From positions 1-64,000 of the forward strand of contig NZ_JAABNO010000014.1 of the NCBI RefSeq assembly GCF_009928445.1: a stretch of 64,000 bases of DNA, read 5' to 3'. The DNA comes from Clostridium sp. C8-1-8. GTDB lineage: Bacteria; Bacillota; Clostridia; Clostridiales; Clostridiaceae. A model generated the notes under the pieces. That model was given only the letters and a program-made list of their open reading frames with translations, was not told where the DNA came from and ran no database searches. Shown here one piece after another: positions 25,187 through 35,034 of the stretch; positions within the stretch are counted from its first letter, which is position 1, and each line of letters starts with the position of its first letter. The translations under genes and the position numbers were made by a program.

Positions 25187-26398
25187 ATGGATTTATTAAT
25201 AAGGAATGCTAATATAGTTGATTTGAGTCACAACTTTTATGGTGACGTATATATAAGAGAAGGCAAGATTGAGGAAGTTGGAAGCAACATAGAGGATAAA
25301 GGTTGTAAAGTTATTGACGCAAAGGGAATGACTGTAATGCCAGCCTTTGTAGATATGCATGCACACTTTAGAGAACCAGGCTTCACATATAAAGAGGACA
25401 TATATACTGGTTCAAGAACTGCAGCAAAGGGTGGTTACACAACTGTAAACCTAATGGCAAACACTAACCCTATTGTCAGCAGTAAGGAGATCTTAGATTA
25501 TGTCTATAAAAAGAATGAGGAAGTAGGCCTTATTGACCTTCATCAATGCGTATCAATAACAAAAAACTTTGATGGTGCTACAATAGCTCATTTGGATCAG
25601 TTTTCTGAAGAAGTAAAAGCTATATCTGATGATGGAAAAGGAGTATCTGACTCCAGAGTTATGATGGAGGCTATGAAAAAAGCTAAGGAGATGGACTGGC
25701 TTGTTATATCCCATGCTGAGAGCCATGAATTTTCTGATATAGATATGAGATTAGCGGAGAACATGATGACTTGGAGAGATGTTAGTCTTGCGAAGTTTAC
25801 TGGAAGCAAGCTTCATATGGCTCATGTAAGTACAAAAGAGGCGATGAAATATGTAATTGAAGCAAAATGTGATGGGGCAAAAGTTAGCTGTGAGGTTACT
25901 CCACATCATATAGCTTTAAGCGATGAGGTATCAAACTACAGAGTTAATCCACCAATAAGAGATAAAGAAGATGTGAATTTCCTTATTAAAGCTATAGCTC
26001 ATGGAGATGTAGATGTTATTGGTACAGACCATGCACCTCACTCACAGGAAGATAAAGAAAAAGGTGCTCCAGGATTGATAGGATTGGAGACAGCATTCCC
26101 AATATGCTATACAAAGCTTGTAAAAGAAAAATATATCAATTTAAATAAGTTAAGTGAAATGATGAGTTCAAAACCAGCAGAACTTCTTAAATTAAATAAA
26201 GGTAAGATATGTCCAGGCTTCGAAGGAGACTTAGTAATTCTTAACCTAGGGGAATCTTTTAATGTAAGTGAAGAAACTATACTTTCAAAGAGCAAAAACA
26301 CCCCATTCTTAGGTTGGGAGCTTTATGGCATAGTAGATAAGACGATTAAAGCTGGAAAAGTTATTTTTGATAGACAGGAGGCTGCTTTAAATGAGTAA
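25187..26398 (+). CDS. pyrC: Dihydroorotase PyrC
   Basis: Zinc amidohydrolase that closes carbamoyl aspartate to dihydroorotate. The metal-binding HAHFREPG motif (about residues 59-66), downstream SHAE and MAHVST histidines and the catalytic aspartate in GTDHAPH (about 281-287) are all present. At 403 aa it belongs to the class I (Bacillus-type) enzymes. It begins two bases after pyrI and overlaps pyrF by eight bases, so it is tightly embedded in the operon. Confidence 0.97.
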   Translation: MDLLIRNANIVDLSHNFYGDVYIREGKIEEVGSNIEDKGCKVIDAKGMTVMPAFVDMHAHFREPGFTYKEDIYTGSRTAAKGGYTTVNLMANTNPIVSSKEILDYVYKKNEEVGLIDLHQCVSITKNFDGATIAHLDQFSEEVKAISDDGKGVSDSRVMMEAMKKAKEMDWLVISHAESHEFSDIDMRLAENMMTWRDVSLAKFTGSKLHMAHVSTKEAMKYVIEAKCDGAKVSCEVTPHHIALSDEVSNYRVNPPIRDKEDVNFLIKAIAHGDVDVIGTDHAPHSQEDKEKGAPGLIGLETAFPICYTKLVKEKYINLNKLSEMMSSKPAELLKLNKGKICPGFEGDLVILNLGESFNVSEETILSKSKNTPFLGWELYGIVDKTIKAGKVIFDRQEAALNE

Positions 26399-27284
26399 TC
26401 AAATAGTTGACAGATTATATGAAAAAGTAGAGAAAAATGGTGTGGTGTGTGTAGGCTTAGACACAGACATAAGCTACATACCAGAGGAAATAAGAAGTGA
26501 TTTCGCTAATATTGAGGATGCTATTTTTGAGTATAACAGGAGAATTATTGATGCTACTTATGATGTAGTGGCTTGCTTTAAGCTTCAAATTGCTTACTAT
26601 GAAGCGCTTGGTATAGCAGGGGTAATAGCTTATAAAAAGACCTTAGAGTATCTAAGAGAGAGAAAATTAATCACAATTGCTGATATAAAAAGAGGAGATA
26701 TAGCAGCAACTGCTAAGATGTACGCAAAGGCTCACTTTACAGGAGAGTTTGAAAGCGACTTTATAACCTTAAATCCATATATGGGCATGGATAGTATAGA
26801 GCCATATCTTCCTTACTTAGAAAGTAAAAACAAGGGGATATTTGCACTGGTAAAGACTTCAAACAAGGGGTCAGGAGATATACAAGATTGCAATATAGAT
26901 GGAAAAGGCACTGTATACGATCATGTGGGAAATATGATAGAAAGCTTAGGAAGAGATTTCATTGGGAATAGTGGATATAGCTCCTTAGGTGTAGTGGTAG
27001 GCTGTACTCATATAGAACAGGCAAAGAGACTAAGGGAAAACCTCCAATCATCATATTTCTTAATACCAGGATATGGGGCTCAAGGAGGAAAAGCTGAGGA
27101 TGTGGCTGTATCTTTAAGAGCAGGTAACGGTGGAGTGGTAAATTCATCAAGAAAGATACTGCTTGCATATAAGGAAGAAGAAAACTATCTGCACTTTGAA
27201 GATAGCTCCAGAAAAGAAGCTATTAGAATGAGAGAAGATATAAGAAGATCAGTTCTTGAGCTGGAGGGGAAAAATGAAGGTTAA
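26391..27284 (+). CDS. pyrF: Orotidine 5'-phosphate decarboxylase PyrF
   Basis: Final step of UMP synthesis. The catalytic DIKRGDIAATA motif (Asp-Lys-Asp) lies at about residues 98-108. The 297 aa length and VCVGLDTD start place it in the long (type 2) group seen in clostridia and mycobacteria rather than the roughly 235 aa Bacillus type. It overlaps pyrC by eight bases and pyrK by eleven. Confidence 0.97.
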   Translation: MSNQIVDRLYEKVEKNGVVCVGLDTDISYIPEEIRSDFANIEDAIFEYNRRIIDATYDVVACFKLQIAYYEALGIAGVIAYKKTLEYLRERKLITIADIKRGDIAATAKMYAKAHFTGEFESDFITLNPYMGMDSIEPYLPYLESKNKGIFALVKTSNKGSGDIQDCNIDGKGTVYDHVGNMIESLGRDFIGNSGYSSLGVVVGCTHIEQAKRLRENLQSSYFLIPGYGAQGGKAEDVAVSLRAGNGGVVNSSRKILLAYKEEENYLHFEDSSRKEAIRMREDIRRSVLELEGKNEG

Positions 27285-28014
27285 CTATAAAAAAGTTAAG
27301 ATTGAAAGTAATGTAAATCTATGTGGCAACATATTTAAACTTTCTATTCAGTGTGATGATTCAATAACAGCAGGTCAATTTTATATGTTAAAGCCTAGAA
27401 GAGCTCTTCTTGGAAGACCAATATCCATATGTGAAAAAAGTGATGGAATAATATCCTTTTTATATGCAGTGGTTGGTTCAGGTACTGAGGAGTTTAGAGA
27501 TTTAGAAAAGGATGATTATATAGAAGTAATAGGACCGCTGGGCAACGGATTCGATGAAAAGAAAGAATATGGAAGAGTAGCTTTGGTTGCTGGTGGTATA
27601 GGCATAGCTCCAATGCTTCAGTTGGCTAAGGTTATAAAAGAAAATGGCAACTCTAAAACTTTAGATTTGTTCGCAGGATTTAGAGATGAAACCTACTTGT
27701 TAGAAGAGCTACAGGATTTTACCCATAATATATCCATAGCTACAGATAAAGGAACTTTTGGTCATAAGGGATTTGTTACAGATATAATAGATTACACTAA
27801 GTACGACACTATACTATGCTGTGGCCCAGAAGTAATGATGAAAAAAGTAATAGATAAGGCAAAGGAAAATGAAATTGCTATATATGCTTCTATGGAAAAG
27901 CATATGGCTTGTGGTGTTGGGGCTTGTCTTGTATGTACTTGTAAAACAAAAGAGGGAAATAAAAGAACTTGTAAAGATGGACCTGTGTTTAATGGTTATG
28001 ATCTTGAGCTTTAG
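27274..28014 (+). CDS. pyrK: Dihydroorotate dehydrogenase B, electron transfer subunit PyrK
   Basis: Iron-sulfur flavoprotein passing electrons from PyrD to NAD+. FAD-binding RPISI motif (about residues 48-52), the nucleotide-binding [10 protein letters not shown], and the [2Fe-2S] cysteines in [11 protein letters not shown] and RTCKDGP near the C terminus are seen. The start is set to ATG at 27274, six bases after GGAGGGG; a longer frame from 27256 would include the ribosome binding site. 246 aa. It lies directly before pyrD, the usual order, and its presence shows an NAD-linked type 1B enzyme. Confidence 0.97.
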   Translation: MKVNYKKVKIESNVNLCGNIFKLSIQCDDSITAGQFYMLKPRRALLGRPISICEKSDGIISFLYAVVGSGTEEFRDLEKDDYIEVIGPLGNGFDEKKEYGRVALVAGGIGIAPMLQLAKVIKENGNSKTLDLFAGFRDETYLLEELQDFTHNISIATDKGTFGHKGFVTDIIDYTKYDTILCCGPEVMMKKVIDKAKENEIAIYASMEKHMACGVGACLVCTCKTKEGNKRTCKDGPVFNGYDLEL

Positions 28015-28025
28015 GGAGTGATGAT

Positions 28026-28922
28026 ATGCTAAAGGTAAATATAAATGGAATAGATTTCAAAAATCCTCTTATTGCTGCTTCAGGAACCTTTGGATTTGGA
28101 GAAGAATACGCAGATTTCTATGATGTAGGGATTTTGGGAGGTATAAGTTCAAAGGGATTAACTCTAAATAAACGCCAAGGAAATGATGGTATTAGGGTGT
28201 TTGAAACAGCCTCTGGGATGATGAATAGTGTAGGACTTCAAAACCCAGGAGTAGATGCCTTCATAGATGAAGTTTTGCCTAGGATGAGGAAAATTGATAC
28301 TAACATAATAGCTAACTTAGGGGGGAGTACTATTGAGGACTACGAAATAGGTGCTTCAAAGTTAGATAAAACTGATATAGACATGATTGAATTAAATATA
28401 TCTTGCCCTAATGTAAAATCTGGTGGAATGGCTTTTGGAATAAAGTGTGAAGTGGCAGAGGAAGTAGTTTCTAAGGTTAGAAAGGTAACAACTAAACCTC
28501 TCATGGTTAAGCTTTCGCCTAATGCAGAGAATATAGTGGACATGGCTTTAAGTTGTGTTAAAGCAGGGGCTGACTCCTTATCTTTAATAAATACGGTAAA
28601 AGCTATGGCTATAGATATAAAGAAGAGAAAGCCTGTGTTTGACAATACTTTTGCAGGTTTATCAGGACCGGCAGTTAAGCCAATAGCGTTAAGAATGGTA
28701 TATGAAGTATCTAAGGCTGTAGATATACCTGTAATAGGTCTTGGGGGAATTATGAATGCCAATGATGTGATAGAATTCCTTATGGCAGGAGCAAAAGCTG
28801 TTCAGTTAGGTACTGTAAATTTTGTCAACCCTATGGCGGCAGTAGATATAATAAGAGATCTAGAAAGGTTCTTAGAAGAGCAAGGAATAAAAGATATAAA
28901 CGAAATAGTTGGAGTTATATAA
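28026..28922 (+). CDS. pyrD: Dihydroorotate dehydrogenase B, catalytic subunit PyrD
   Basis: FMN TIM-barrel enzyme oxidising dihydroorotate to orotate together with PyrK. The class 1 catalytic cysteine lies in [11 protein letters not shown], and the FMN phosphate site in [20 protein letters not shown]. 298 aa, normal. It follows pyrK by 11 bases and starts ATG after GGGAGTGATG. Confidence 0.97.
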   Translation: MLKVNINGIDFKNPLIAASGTFGFGEEYADFYDVGILGGISSKGLTLNKRQGNDGIRVFETASGMMNSVGLQNPGVDAFIDEVLPRMRKIDTNIIANLGGSTIEDYEIGASKLDKTDIDMIELNISCPNVKSGGMAFGIKCEVAEEVVSKVRKVTTKPLMVKLSPNAENIVDMALSCVKAGADSLSLINTVKAMAIDIKKRKPVFDNTFAGLSGPAVKPIALRMVYEVSKAVDIPVIGLGGIMNANDVIEFLMAGAKAVQLGTVNFVNPMAAVDIIRDLERFLEEQGIKDINEIVGVI

Positions 28923-28963
28923 AAGTAATATATAAATTTATAATTTAAGAGGAGATGTAAGAT

Positions 28964-29524
28964 ATGGTTTTAGAGATATTAAAGGAAGTAGAAGCATTAT
29001 TAGAGGGACATTTTTTGTTATCATCAGGAAAGCATTCAAATAGATACTGCCAATGTGCTAAGCTATTACAACATCCAGACAAAGCAGAAAAAGTACTAAG
29101 TGTTGTAGCAAAACAACTATCTGAAATTGATTTTGATATAGTAGTAGGACCAGCAATGGGGGGGGTTATAGTAGCTTATGAAGTAGGAAGACAGTTAGGT
29201 AAGCCTGCTATATTTACAGAAAGAGAAAACGGAGAAATGACTTTGAGAAGAGGCTTTACTATAAAACCAGGGCAAAGGGTTGTTATAACTGAAGATGTAG
29301 TAACTACCGGTAAATCCTTCAAAGAAGCTGCAAAGGTTATAGAAAGCCTAGGTGGAGAAGTTGTAGCAGTAGCTTGTATTGTTGATAGAACTACTAGTAA
29401 GGTAACTGATTATCCAATGGTAAGTGCTATAAAGCTTGAAATAGAATCCTATGAAAAAGATGAATGTCCATTATGTAAAGAAAATATTCCATATATAAAG
29501 CCTGGTAGCAGAAATATAAAATAG
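28964..29524 (+). CDS. pyrE: Orotate phosphoribosyltransferase PyrE
   Basis: Joins orotate to PRPP to form OMP. The PRPP-binding loop [17 protein letters not shown] (about residues 106-122) is intact. At 186 aa it belongs to the branch with a C-terminal Cys pair (CPLC); the function of the pair is not known to me. It is the last gene of the operon, 41 bases after pyrD with its own GAGGAG site, and is followed by a terminator. The carAB genes for carbamoyl phosphate are not in this cluster. Confidence 0.96.
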   Translation: MVLEILKEVEALLEGHFLLSSGKHSNRYCQCAKLLQHPDKAEKVLSVVAKQLSEIDFDIVVGPAMGGVIVAYEVGRQLGKPAIFTERENGEMTLRRGFTIKPGQRVVITEDVVTTGKSFKEAAKVIESLGGEVVAVACIVDRTTSKVTDYPMVSAIKLEIESYEKDECPLCKENIPYIKPGSRNIK

Positions 29525-29571
29525 CATATATAATAATAAAAAATGTCTGTGAATACAGTACTGTTTTATTT

Positions 29572-29608
29572 AAACTCTCACTGTTAGTGAGAGTTTAATA
29601 GTTTTTTG
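29572..29608 (+). terminator. Terminator of the pyr operon
   Basis: AAACTCTCACT and AGTGAGAGTTT pair around GTT, followed by AATAGTTTTTT. Confidence 0.9.
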
Positions 29609-29847
29609 CTTATTATACAATAAATGGTTTGATATGAGGAAATGTAGTTTTCTATTTTATGTAATTAGGTCCTCTAGGTTCCATTTACTTATGATAGTGA
29701 AATTGTTAAAGTATAAACAAAGATTATGGGTTTATATGCAAATTCATGTAGAAATACACCATAATTTAGGTATAATTTAATATAAGGCATAAAAAAATGA
29801 TAATAGTATAATATATATTGAAACTGCATTTCAAATGAAAAAAGATA

Positions 29848-29876
29848 TTAACAAATGTGTACTAATATAGTATAAT
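29848..29876 (+). promoter_or_regulatory. Predicted promoter of pflB
   Basis: TTAACA at 29848-29853 and TATAAT at 29871-29876 are separated by 17 bases. The spacer between 29609 and 29847 shows no other signal apart from AT-rich runs. Confidence 0.6.
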
Positions 29877-29927
29877 ATTAATATAATCTTTAAATGTAGC
29901 TATAAGCTGCAAAAAGGAGGTAATTTC

Positions 29928-32153
29928 ATGTATAAACAATGGGATGGATTCAAATCAGGTACATGGCAGGAAAAGATTGACGTAAGGAACTTTATCCAAA
30001 AAAATTACACATTATATGAAGGAGACAAGAGCTTCTTAGTTGGTCCAACAGATAAAACTAAGAAAGTTTGGGAAATATCAAGCAATCTTATAGTTGAAGA
30101 AATTAAAAAGGGAATTATAGATGTTGCTGTAGATAGAGTATCAGGAATCGACAATTACGAACCTGGATACATAGACAAAGATAATGAAGTAATAGTTGGG
30201 CTACAAACTGATGCACCTCTTAAGAGAATTGTAAATCCTTTTGGTGGTTTCAGAATGGTAGAGCAATCTCTAGAAGCTTATGGCTATGAACTAGATAAAG
30301 ATATAACTGAATATTTTCCTAAGTATAGAAAAACTCACAACCAAGGTGTTTTTGATGCTTATAGTGAAGAGACAAGAGCTGCTAGATCAGCAGGACTTTT
30401 AACTGGTCTTCCAGATGCTTATGGTAGAGGTAGAATAATTGGTGACTATAGAAGAGTAGCACTTTATGGAATAGATTATTTAATAGAAGAAAAGAAAAAG
30501 GACTTAAAAGAATTAAAAGGCGACTTTTTAGATGAGCTAATAAGAAAGAGAGAAGAAGTCTCAGAGCAAATAAGAGCTCTTAAAGATATTAAATCAATGG
30601 CTTCAAAGTATGGAGTGGATTTATCAGTTCCTGCAAGCAACGCAAAGGAAGCTGTTCAAGCTGTTTATTTAGGTTACTTAGCAGCTATTAAAGAAAATAA
30701 TGGAGCTGCTATGTCTTTAGGAAGAACAAGTACATTCTTAGATATCTACATTGAAAGAGATTTAAGAAATGGTGTTATAACTGAAGCAGAAGCTCAAGAA
30801 ATAATAGATCAATTTATAATTAAACTAAGATTGGTTAGACATCTTAGAACTCCTGAGTACAATGAGTTATTTGCAGGGGATCCAACTTGGGTTACTGAAT
30901 CAATAGGCGGAGTTGGTATCAATGGTAAGCCTTTAGTTACAAAGAACTCCTTTAGATACCTTCATACATTGATCAATCTTGGAACTTCTCCAGAACCAAA
31001 CTTAACAATACTATGGTCTGAAAAGCTGCCAGAAAACTTCAAGAAGTACTGTGCTGAAATGTCAATACTTACTGACTCAATTCAATATGAAAATGACGAT
31101 GTTATGAGACCTATTTATGGCGACGATTATGCTATTGCTTGCTGTGTTTCAGCAATGAAGGTTGGAAAACAAATGCAGTTCTTTGGTGCTAGATGCAATC
31201 TAGCTAAGTCTTTACTTTATGCAATAAATGGTGGAGTAGATGAAAAGAAGGGATCACTTGTTATAAAAGGACTTGAACCTATTACGGATGAAGTTCTTGA
31301 TTTCGATAAGGTTAAGGAAAGCTACGACAAAGTATTAGAATACGTTGCTAAGCTTTATGTTGATACAATGAACGTAATTCATTATATGCATGATAAGTAT
31401 GCTTATGAGGCAGGCCAAATGGCACTGCATGATACGGAAGTAGGAAGACTTATGGCTTTTGGTATAGCAGGACTTTCAGTTGCTGTAGACTCATTAAGTG
31501 CCATAAAGTATGCTAAAGTTAAGCCAATAAGAGAAAATGGAATTGCTGTTGACTTTGAAATAGAAGGAGATTTCCCTAAGTACGGAAATGACGATGATGC
31601 TGTAGATGATTTAGCTGTACAATTAGTTGAAAAGTTCTCAACTGAATTAAAGAAGCATCCTCTATACAGAGATGCAAAGCATACACTTTCAGTACTTACA
31701 ATAACATCAAATGTTGTTTATGGTAAGAAAACAGGAGCAACACCAGATGGAAGAAAAGCAGGTGAAGCTTTTGCACCAGGAGCAAACCCAATGCATGGAA
31801 GAGACGCTAATGGAGCTTTAGCATCCTTAAACTCTGTAGCTAAGATACCATATACTCCATTCTGTGAAGATGGTGTATCAAACACCTTCTCTATAGTACC
31901 AGATGCTTTAGGTAAAGAGCATGACATGAGAGTAGATAATCTAGTTTCAGTTATGGATGGATATTTCTCACAAGGAGCTCATCACCTAAATGTTAATGTA
32001 TTTAATAGAGAGACTTTATTGGATGCAATGGATCACCCAGAAAAGTACCCAACACTAACAATAAGAGTATCTGGATACGCAGTTAACTTCAATAGACTAA
32101 CAAGAAATCAACAATTAGAAGTAATAAGCAGAACATTCCACGAAACTTTATAA
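29928..32153 (+). CDS. pflB: Formate acetyltransferase (pyruvate formate-lyase) PflB
   Basis: Glycyl-radical enzyme that splits pyruvate with CoA into acetyl-CoA and formate during anaerobic growth. The adjacent active-site cysteines are in [11 protein letters not shown] (about residues 400-410), and the radical-bearing glycine is in RVSGYAVNF close to the C terminus. 741 aa is standard for true PFL. Start ATG after AAAGGAGG. The activating enzyme gene pflA follows 250 bases later, but a terminator and a family A element lie between them, so pflA may be separately or partially co-expressed. Confidence 0.98.
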   Translation: MYKQWDGFKSGTWQEKIDVRNFIQKNYTLYEGDKSFLVGPTDKTKKVWEISSNLIVEEIKKGIIDVAVDRVSGIDNYEPGYIDKDNEVIVGLQTDAPLKRIVNPFGGFRMVEQSLEAYGYELDKDITEYFPKYRKTHNQGVFDAYSEETRAARSAGLLTGLPDAYGRGRIIGDYRRVALYGIDYLIEEKKKDLKELKGDFLDELIRKREEVSEQIRALKDIKSMASKYGVDLSVPASNAKEAVQAVYLGYLAAIKENNGAAMSLGRTSTFLDIYIERDLRNGVITEAEAQEIIDQFIIKLRLVRHLRTPEYNELFAGDPTWVTESIGGVGINGKPLVTKNSFRYLHTLINLGTSPEPNLTILWSEKLPENFKKYCAEMSILTDSIQYENDDVMRPIYGDDYAIACCVSAMKVGKQMQFFGARCNLAKSLLYAINGGVDEKKGSLVIKGLEPITDEVLDFDKVKESYDKVLEYVAKLYVDTMNVIHYMHDKYAYEAGQMALHDTEVGRLMAFGIAGLSVAVDSLSAIKYAKVKPIRENGIAVDFEIEGDFPKYGNDDDAVDDLAVQLVEKFSTELKKHPLYRDAKHTLSVLTITSNVVYGKKTGATPDGRKAGEAFAPGANPMHGRDANGALASLNSVAKIPYTPFCEDGVSNTFSIVPDALGKEHDMRVDNLVSVMDGYFSQGAHHLNVNVFNRETLLDAMDHPEKYPTLTIRVSGYAVNFNRLTRNQQLEVISRTFHETL

Positions 32154-32159
32154 TAAATT

Positions 32160-32192
32160 AAAGGAAGCTCAATAGAGCTTCCTTTATTTAAA
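32160..32192 (+). terminator. Terminator of pflB
   Basis: AAAGGAAGCTC and GAGCTTCCTTT pair around AATA, then ATTTAAAG. Confidence 0.85.
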
Positions 32193-32249
32193 GATAGCTT
32201 TTGGCTACAGTACAACAATTGGTAAAATTATGATTAAGCTTTAAAATAA

Positions 32250-32381
32250 GGCTATGTTTAAGAATATTGTTGAAATTAAGTGGTCATGAAGGAGATGCTA
32301 TATGAGCGAGGAGTTATCGCAAGCTCATATAAGCATCGGATGACTGACCACTTAATTTCAACACAGTACTTTAACAGAGCC
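32250..32381 (+). repeat. Family A MITE-like repeat, complete 132 bp copy upstream of pflA
   Basis: GGCTATG at 32250 and AGAGCC at 32376-32381 are the ends; the inverted TGAAATTAAGTGGTCA / TGACCACTTAATTTCA arms are perfect, and ATGCTATATGAGCGAG pairs with GCAAGCTCATATAAGCAT in the centre. Length equals that of the copy at 22127, but the orientation is reversed. In the pflA direction it contains AAGGAG, six bases, then ATG opening the 13-codon frame MSEELSQAHISIG, which stops inside the element. It ends 21 bases before the pflA start codon. Confidence 0.95.
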
Positions 32382-32402
32382 TAAAATAAAAGGGGTGGAA
32401 GC

Positions 32403-33128
32403 ATGATAAAAGGAAAAATTCATTCTATAGAATCCATGGGGCTAGTTGACGGACCAGGTATAAGAGTTGTTGTGTTTTTTCAAGGCTGTAAGTTAAGATG
32501 TGCCTACTGTCATAATCCAGACACCTGGGACTGTAACAATAGCGGTACAGAAACAAGCGCTGAGGAGCTTATAAAGAAAATATTAAGGTTTAAACCCTAT
32601 TTTGATAAATCGGGAGGAGGAGTGACCTTCTCTGGTGGAGAGCCGTTATTGCAGCCAGAATTTTTAATAGAGTGTTTAAAGCTATGTAAAGAGAATGGCA
32701 TACATACAACCTTAGATACTGCTGGCTATGGCCTAGGCGCTTATGAAGAAATATTGGAATATGTGGACTTGATATTATTTGATATAAAGCACATAAAAAG
32801 AGAAGCGTATAAACAGTTAACTCTTTCAGAGGTAGATGAGTCTATAAAATTTTTAGAAGTAGCGCAAACACTAAATAAGAGGCTCTGGATACGACATGTT
32901 GTTGTGCCTGGCATAACTGATGGCGAGAAGCATTTAGAAGAGTTAGGACAGTATATATTGAATATTAAGAATGTAGAGAAGGTAGAGCTTCTTCCATATC
33001 ATGTTTTAGGTGTAAACAAGTACGAAAACATGAATATGAAATATAGGCTTAAAGATGTTAAACCCATGGATAAGGAATATACGAAAGCATGGCAAGATAA
33101 AATTAACATTATGCTGAAAAATAAGTAG
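32403..33128 (+). CDS. pflA: Pyruvate formate-lyase activating enzyme PflA
   Basis: Radical SAM enzyme that installs the glycyl radical on PflB. The [4Fe-4S] motif is GCKLRCAYCHNPDTW (three cysteines, CxxxCxxC), and the SAM-binding FSGGEPLLQ follows. 241 aa, typical. Start ATG follows AGGGGTGG. The spacer upstream is almost entirely the family A element, so either transcription comes through from pflB or the element or its junction supplies a promoter; no consensus promoter is evident between the element and the gene. Confidence 0.97.
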   Translation: MIKGKIHSIESMGLVDGPGIRVVVFFQGCKLRCAYCHNPDTWDCNNSGTETSAEELIKKILRFKPYFDKSGGGVTFSGGEPLLQPEFLIECLKLCKENGIHTTLDTAGYGLGAYEEILEYVDLILFDIKHIKREAYKQLTLSEVDESIKFLEVAQTLNKRLWIRHVVVPGITDGEKHLEELGQYILNIKNVEKVELLPYHVLGVNKYENMNMKYRLKDVKPMDKEYTKAWQDKINIMLKNK

Positions 33129-33207
33129 AATATTCTAAATGTAAGAGTTTTTTAGTTAAGTTCAAAAAATAACAAATAAAAAAACAAAGATTATAATTAT
33201 AAATAAC

Positions 33208-33238
33208 AAAAAGCTCTAGAATTCTAGAGCTTTTTCTT
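33208..33238. terminator. Bidirectional terminator between pflA and rubredoxin genes
   Basis: AAAAGCTCTAGA and TCTAGAGCTTTT form a 12-base stem with TTC following on the plus strand and A/T-rich sequence on the other side. Confidence 0.88.
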
Positions 33239-33247
33239 TAGTAATTA

Positions 33248-33409
33248 TTATTCAACTACTGAAAATTGGTCCTTACCAACTCCACATAGAGGACATAGCC
33301 AATCTTCTGGAATATCTTCAAAAGAAGTTCCTGGAGCTATTCCGTTGTCTTCATCTCCTATAGCTGGATCGTAAACATACCCACATACATCACAAATATA
33401 ACTTTTCAT
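33248..33409 (-). CDS. Rubredoxin
   Basis: Small iron-sulfur electron carrier of 53 aa with the Fe(Cys)4 site: CDVCG (Cys6, Cys9) and CPLCG (Cys39, Cys42), and the conserved aromatic residues YVYDP and W37. Start ATG at 33409 behind AGGAGGTAATTTGAT. In clostridia rubredoxin passes electrons to oxygen- and peroxide-reducing proteins such as rubrerythrin or flavodiiron proteins, fitting the oxygen-tolerance genes at the window start. It is transcribed alone, convergent with pflA. Confidence 0.97.
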   Translation of the reverse strand: MKSYICDVCGYVYDPAIGDEDNGIAPGTSFEDIPEDWLCPLCGVGKDQFSVVE

Positions 33410-33568
33410 ATCAAATTACCTCCTAAATTTATATAAAGTGTTATTAACAAATAATAATTATTAATTAATTCAATATTATTATAACATATGAAAATAATAA
33501 ATCAAGTATATTTTTTCATAATTAGCAGAATTTATACTATAATATTAATAATGGAGGGAGGAGCTGTA

Positions 33569-34870
33569 ATGAAAAAATTTGTACTCAATACTATTATAAT
33601 CTTCATTTTTTTATTTTTTATAACATGTATTTTAACTTTTGGTATGCAACTAAGTCTAAAGTCTCAAATTAAAGCTACAAACAAGGTTGAATATAGGGTA
33701 TCTGACAATAAGGTCTTGGTCCCACAACCTTCTCAAAGAGCTGTAGCTAATTATCAGTTTTCTAAATTATTTTTTGTTTTGAGATTAGTGGTCACTTTTT
33801 CAATACCTGCACTATTCATATTGTTAGGTGGGGTAAAAATTGCTTCTAGCTTAAAGGGAGTTGAGATAGTAAAACTTCTTAAGCTTACAGCATCTTATAT
33901 GATCTTTGATCTTATTATATCTATACCACTGTCTTTCTTTAGCTCTTTTTATAGAGCAAAGATAATAGGAATTTCTAATTTGACTTTTTTGATGTGGTTA
34001 GAAGATTACATTAAGAACTTTACGGTTACTCTTATTATAACATTAATATTTGTTTTTGTTCCCTATATCATATTTATAAAATTTAAACGATGGTTTATTA
34101 TATTAGGCCTTCTCACAATACCGGTGGGGTTTGTTGGCAGTATATTAGCGCCTGTACTTTTTGATCCTCTATTTAACGACTTTAAGCCTTTAGAAAATGT
34201 TCAAGTGAGGGATGCTATATCAGAAGTAGCCAAGAAGGCTAACATTGGAGATGTTAAGATATTGGAAGTGGACAAGAGTAAGGAAACAAAGGCACTAAAT
34301 GCATATATGACAGGTATATTTAATACAAAAAGAATAGTTATATGGGATAATACTATAAACCAGTTAAGCACTGATGAGATCAAGTCCGTAGTTGCTCATG
34401 AGATAGGCCATTATAAGCTTAATCATATACCTAAGTCCATAATACTTTCTGGAATACTTTCAATACTGCTGTTATGGCTTACGGATTTAATATCAAAAAA
34501 TATCATAACAAGGTTCAGTTTTCTGAAAAACAACATAAATAATTATAAATCTTTGGCTGCCATTCCGGTACTTATATTGGTATTTACCATATTATCTACC
34601 TTGTCAGATCCGCTTACCAATTGGTATTCTAGAAAAATTGAGATGGATGCTGATAAATTTGCAATAGAATTGACCCATGATAATTTAACAAATGCAAAAT
34701 TGGAAGCAAGATTTATGGAGACTAATTTATCTATGGATGACGTAAATCCTATTTATAAGTTCTGGGTATATGATCATCCTACACCTAAGGAAAGGATAGA
34801 TATGAGTAACGATTATAAACCTTGGGAAAGTGGTAAGTATAGATTTGATAAGATCATAAATGGAAGGTAA
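33569..34870 (+). CDS. M48 family metalloprotease (Ste24/CAAX protease-like)
   Basis: Integral membrane zinc protease of 433 aa. Several hydrophobic helices fill residues 5-215, then comes the zinc site HEIGH (VVAHEIGHYKLNH) and the third ligand glutamate in EMDADKFA about 90 residues later; the tail DHPTPKERI is typical of the Ste24 branch. Bacterial relatives act in quality control of membrane proteins; the true substrate is unknown since CAAX prenylation is absent from bacteria. The start is ATG at 33569 with GGAGGAG; an in-frame extension to 33488 lacks a ribosome binding site. Single gene. Confidence 0.93.
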   Translation: MKKFVLNTIIIFIFLFFITCILTFGMQLSLKSQIKATNKVEYRVSDNKVLVPQPSQRAVANYQFSKLFFVLRLVVTFSIPALFILLGGVKIASSLKGVEIVKLLKLTASYMIFDLIISIPLSFFSSFYRAKIIGISNLTFLMWLEDYIKNFTVTLIITLIFVFVPYIIFIKFKRWFIILGLLTIPVGFVGSILAPVLFDPLFNDFKPLENVQVRDAISEVAKKANIGDVKILEVDKSKETKALNAYMTGIFNTKRIVIWDNTINQLSTDEIKSVVAHEIGHYKLNHIPKSIILSGILSILLLWLTDLISKNIITRFSFLKNNINNYKSLAAIPVLILVFTILSTLSDPLTNWYSRKIEMDADKFAIELTHDNLTNAKLEARFMETNLSMDDVNPIYKFWVYDHPTPKERIDMSNDYKPWESGKYRFDKIINGR

Positions 34871-34980
34871 CATTAATAATTTTATCAAAATCATGTGAAG
34901 AATATCAGCTAGGCTAGTGCTTTCAATAAGGTAACAATATATAAAGCTTTCATAGTGTATATTTTAAATAAATAAGATAT

Positions 34981-35023
34981 AAAGCCCACAATAAGTTTAA
35001 TAATAAAACTTATTGTGGGCTTT
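34981..35023. terminator. Bidirectional terminator between M48 protease and exonuclease genes
   Basis: AAAGCCCACAATAAGTTT pairs with AAACTTATTGTGGGCTTT around an eight-base loop. Confidence 0.9.
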
Positions 35024-35034
35024 AATTAGAGTTA

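Noticed and set aside
28340-28762. Minus-strand frame of 140 codons inside pyrD
   Set aside because: Shadow of the pyrD coding sequence, without start signals.
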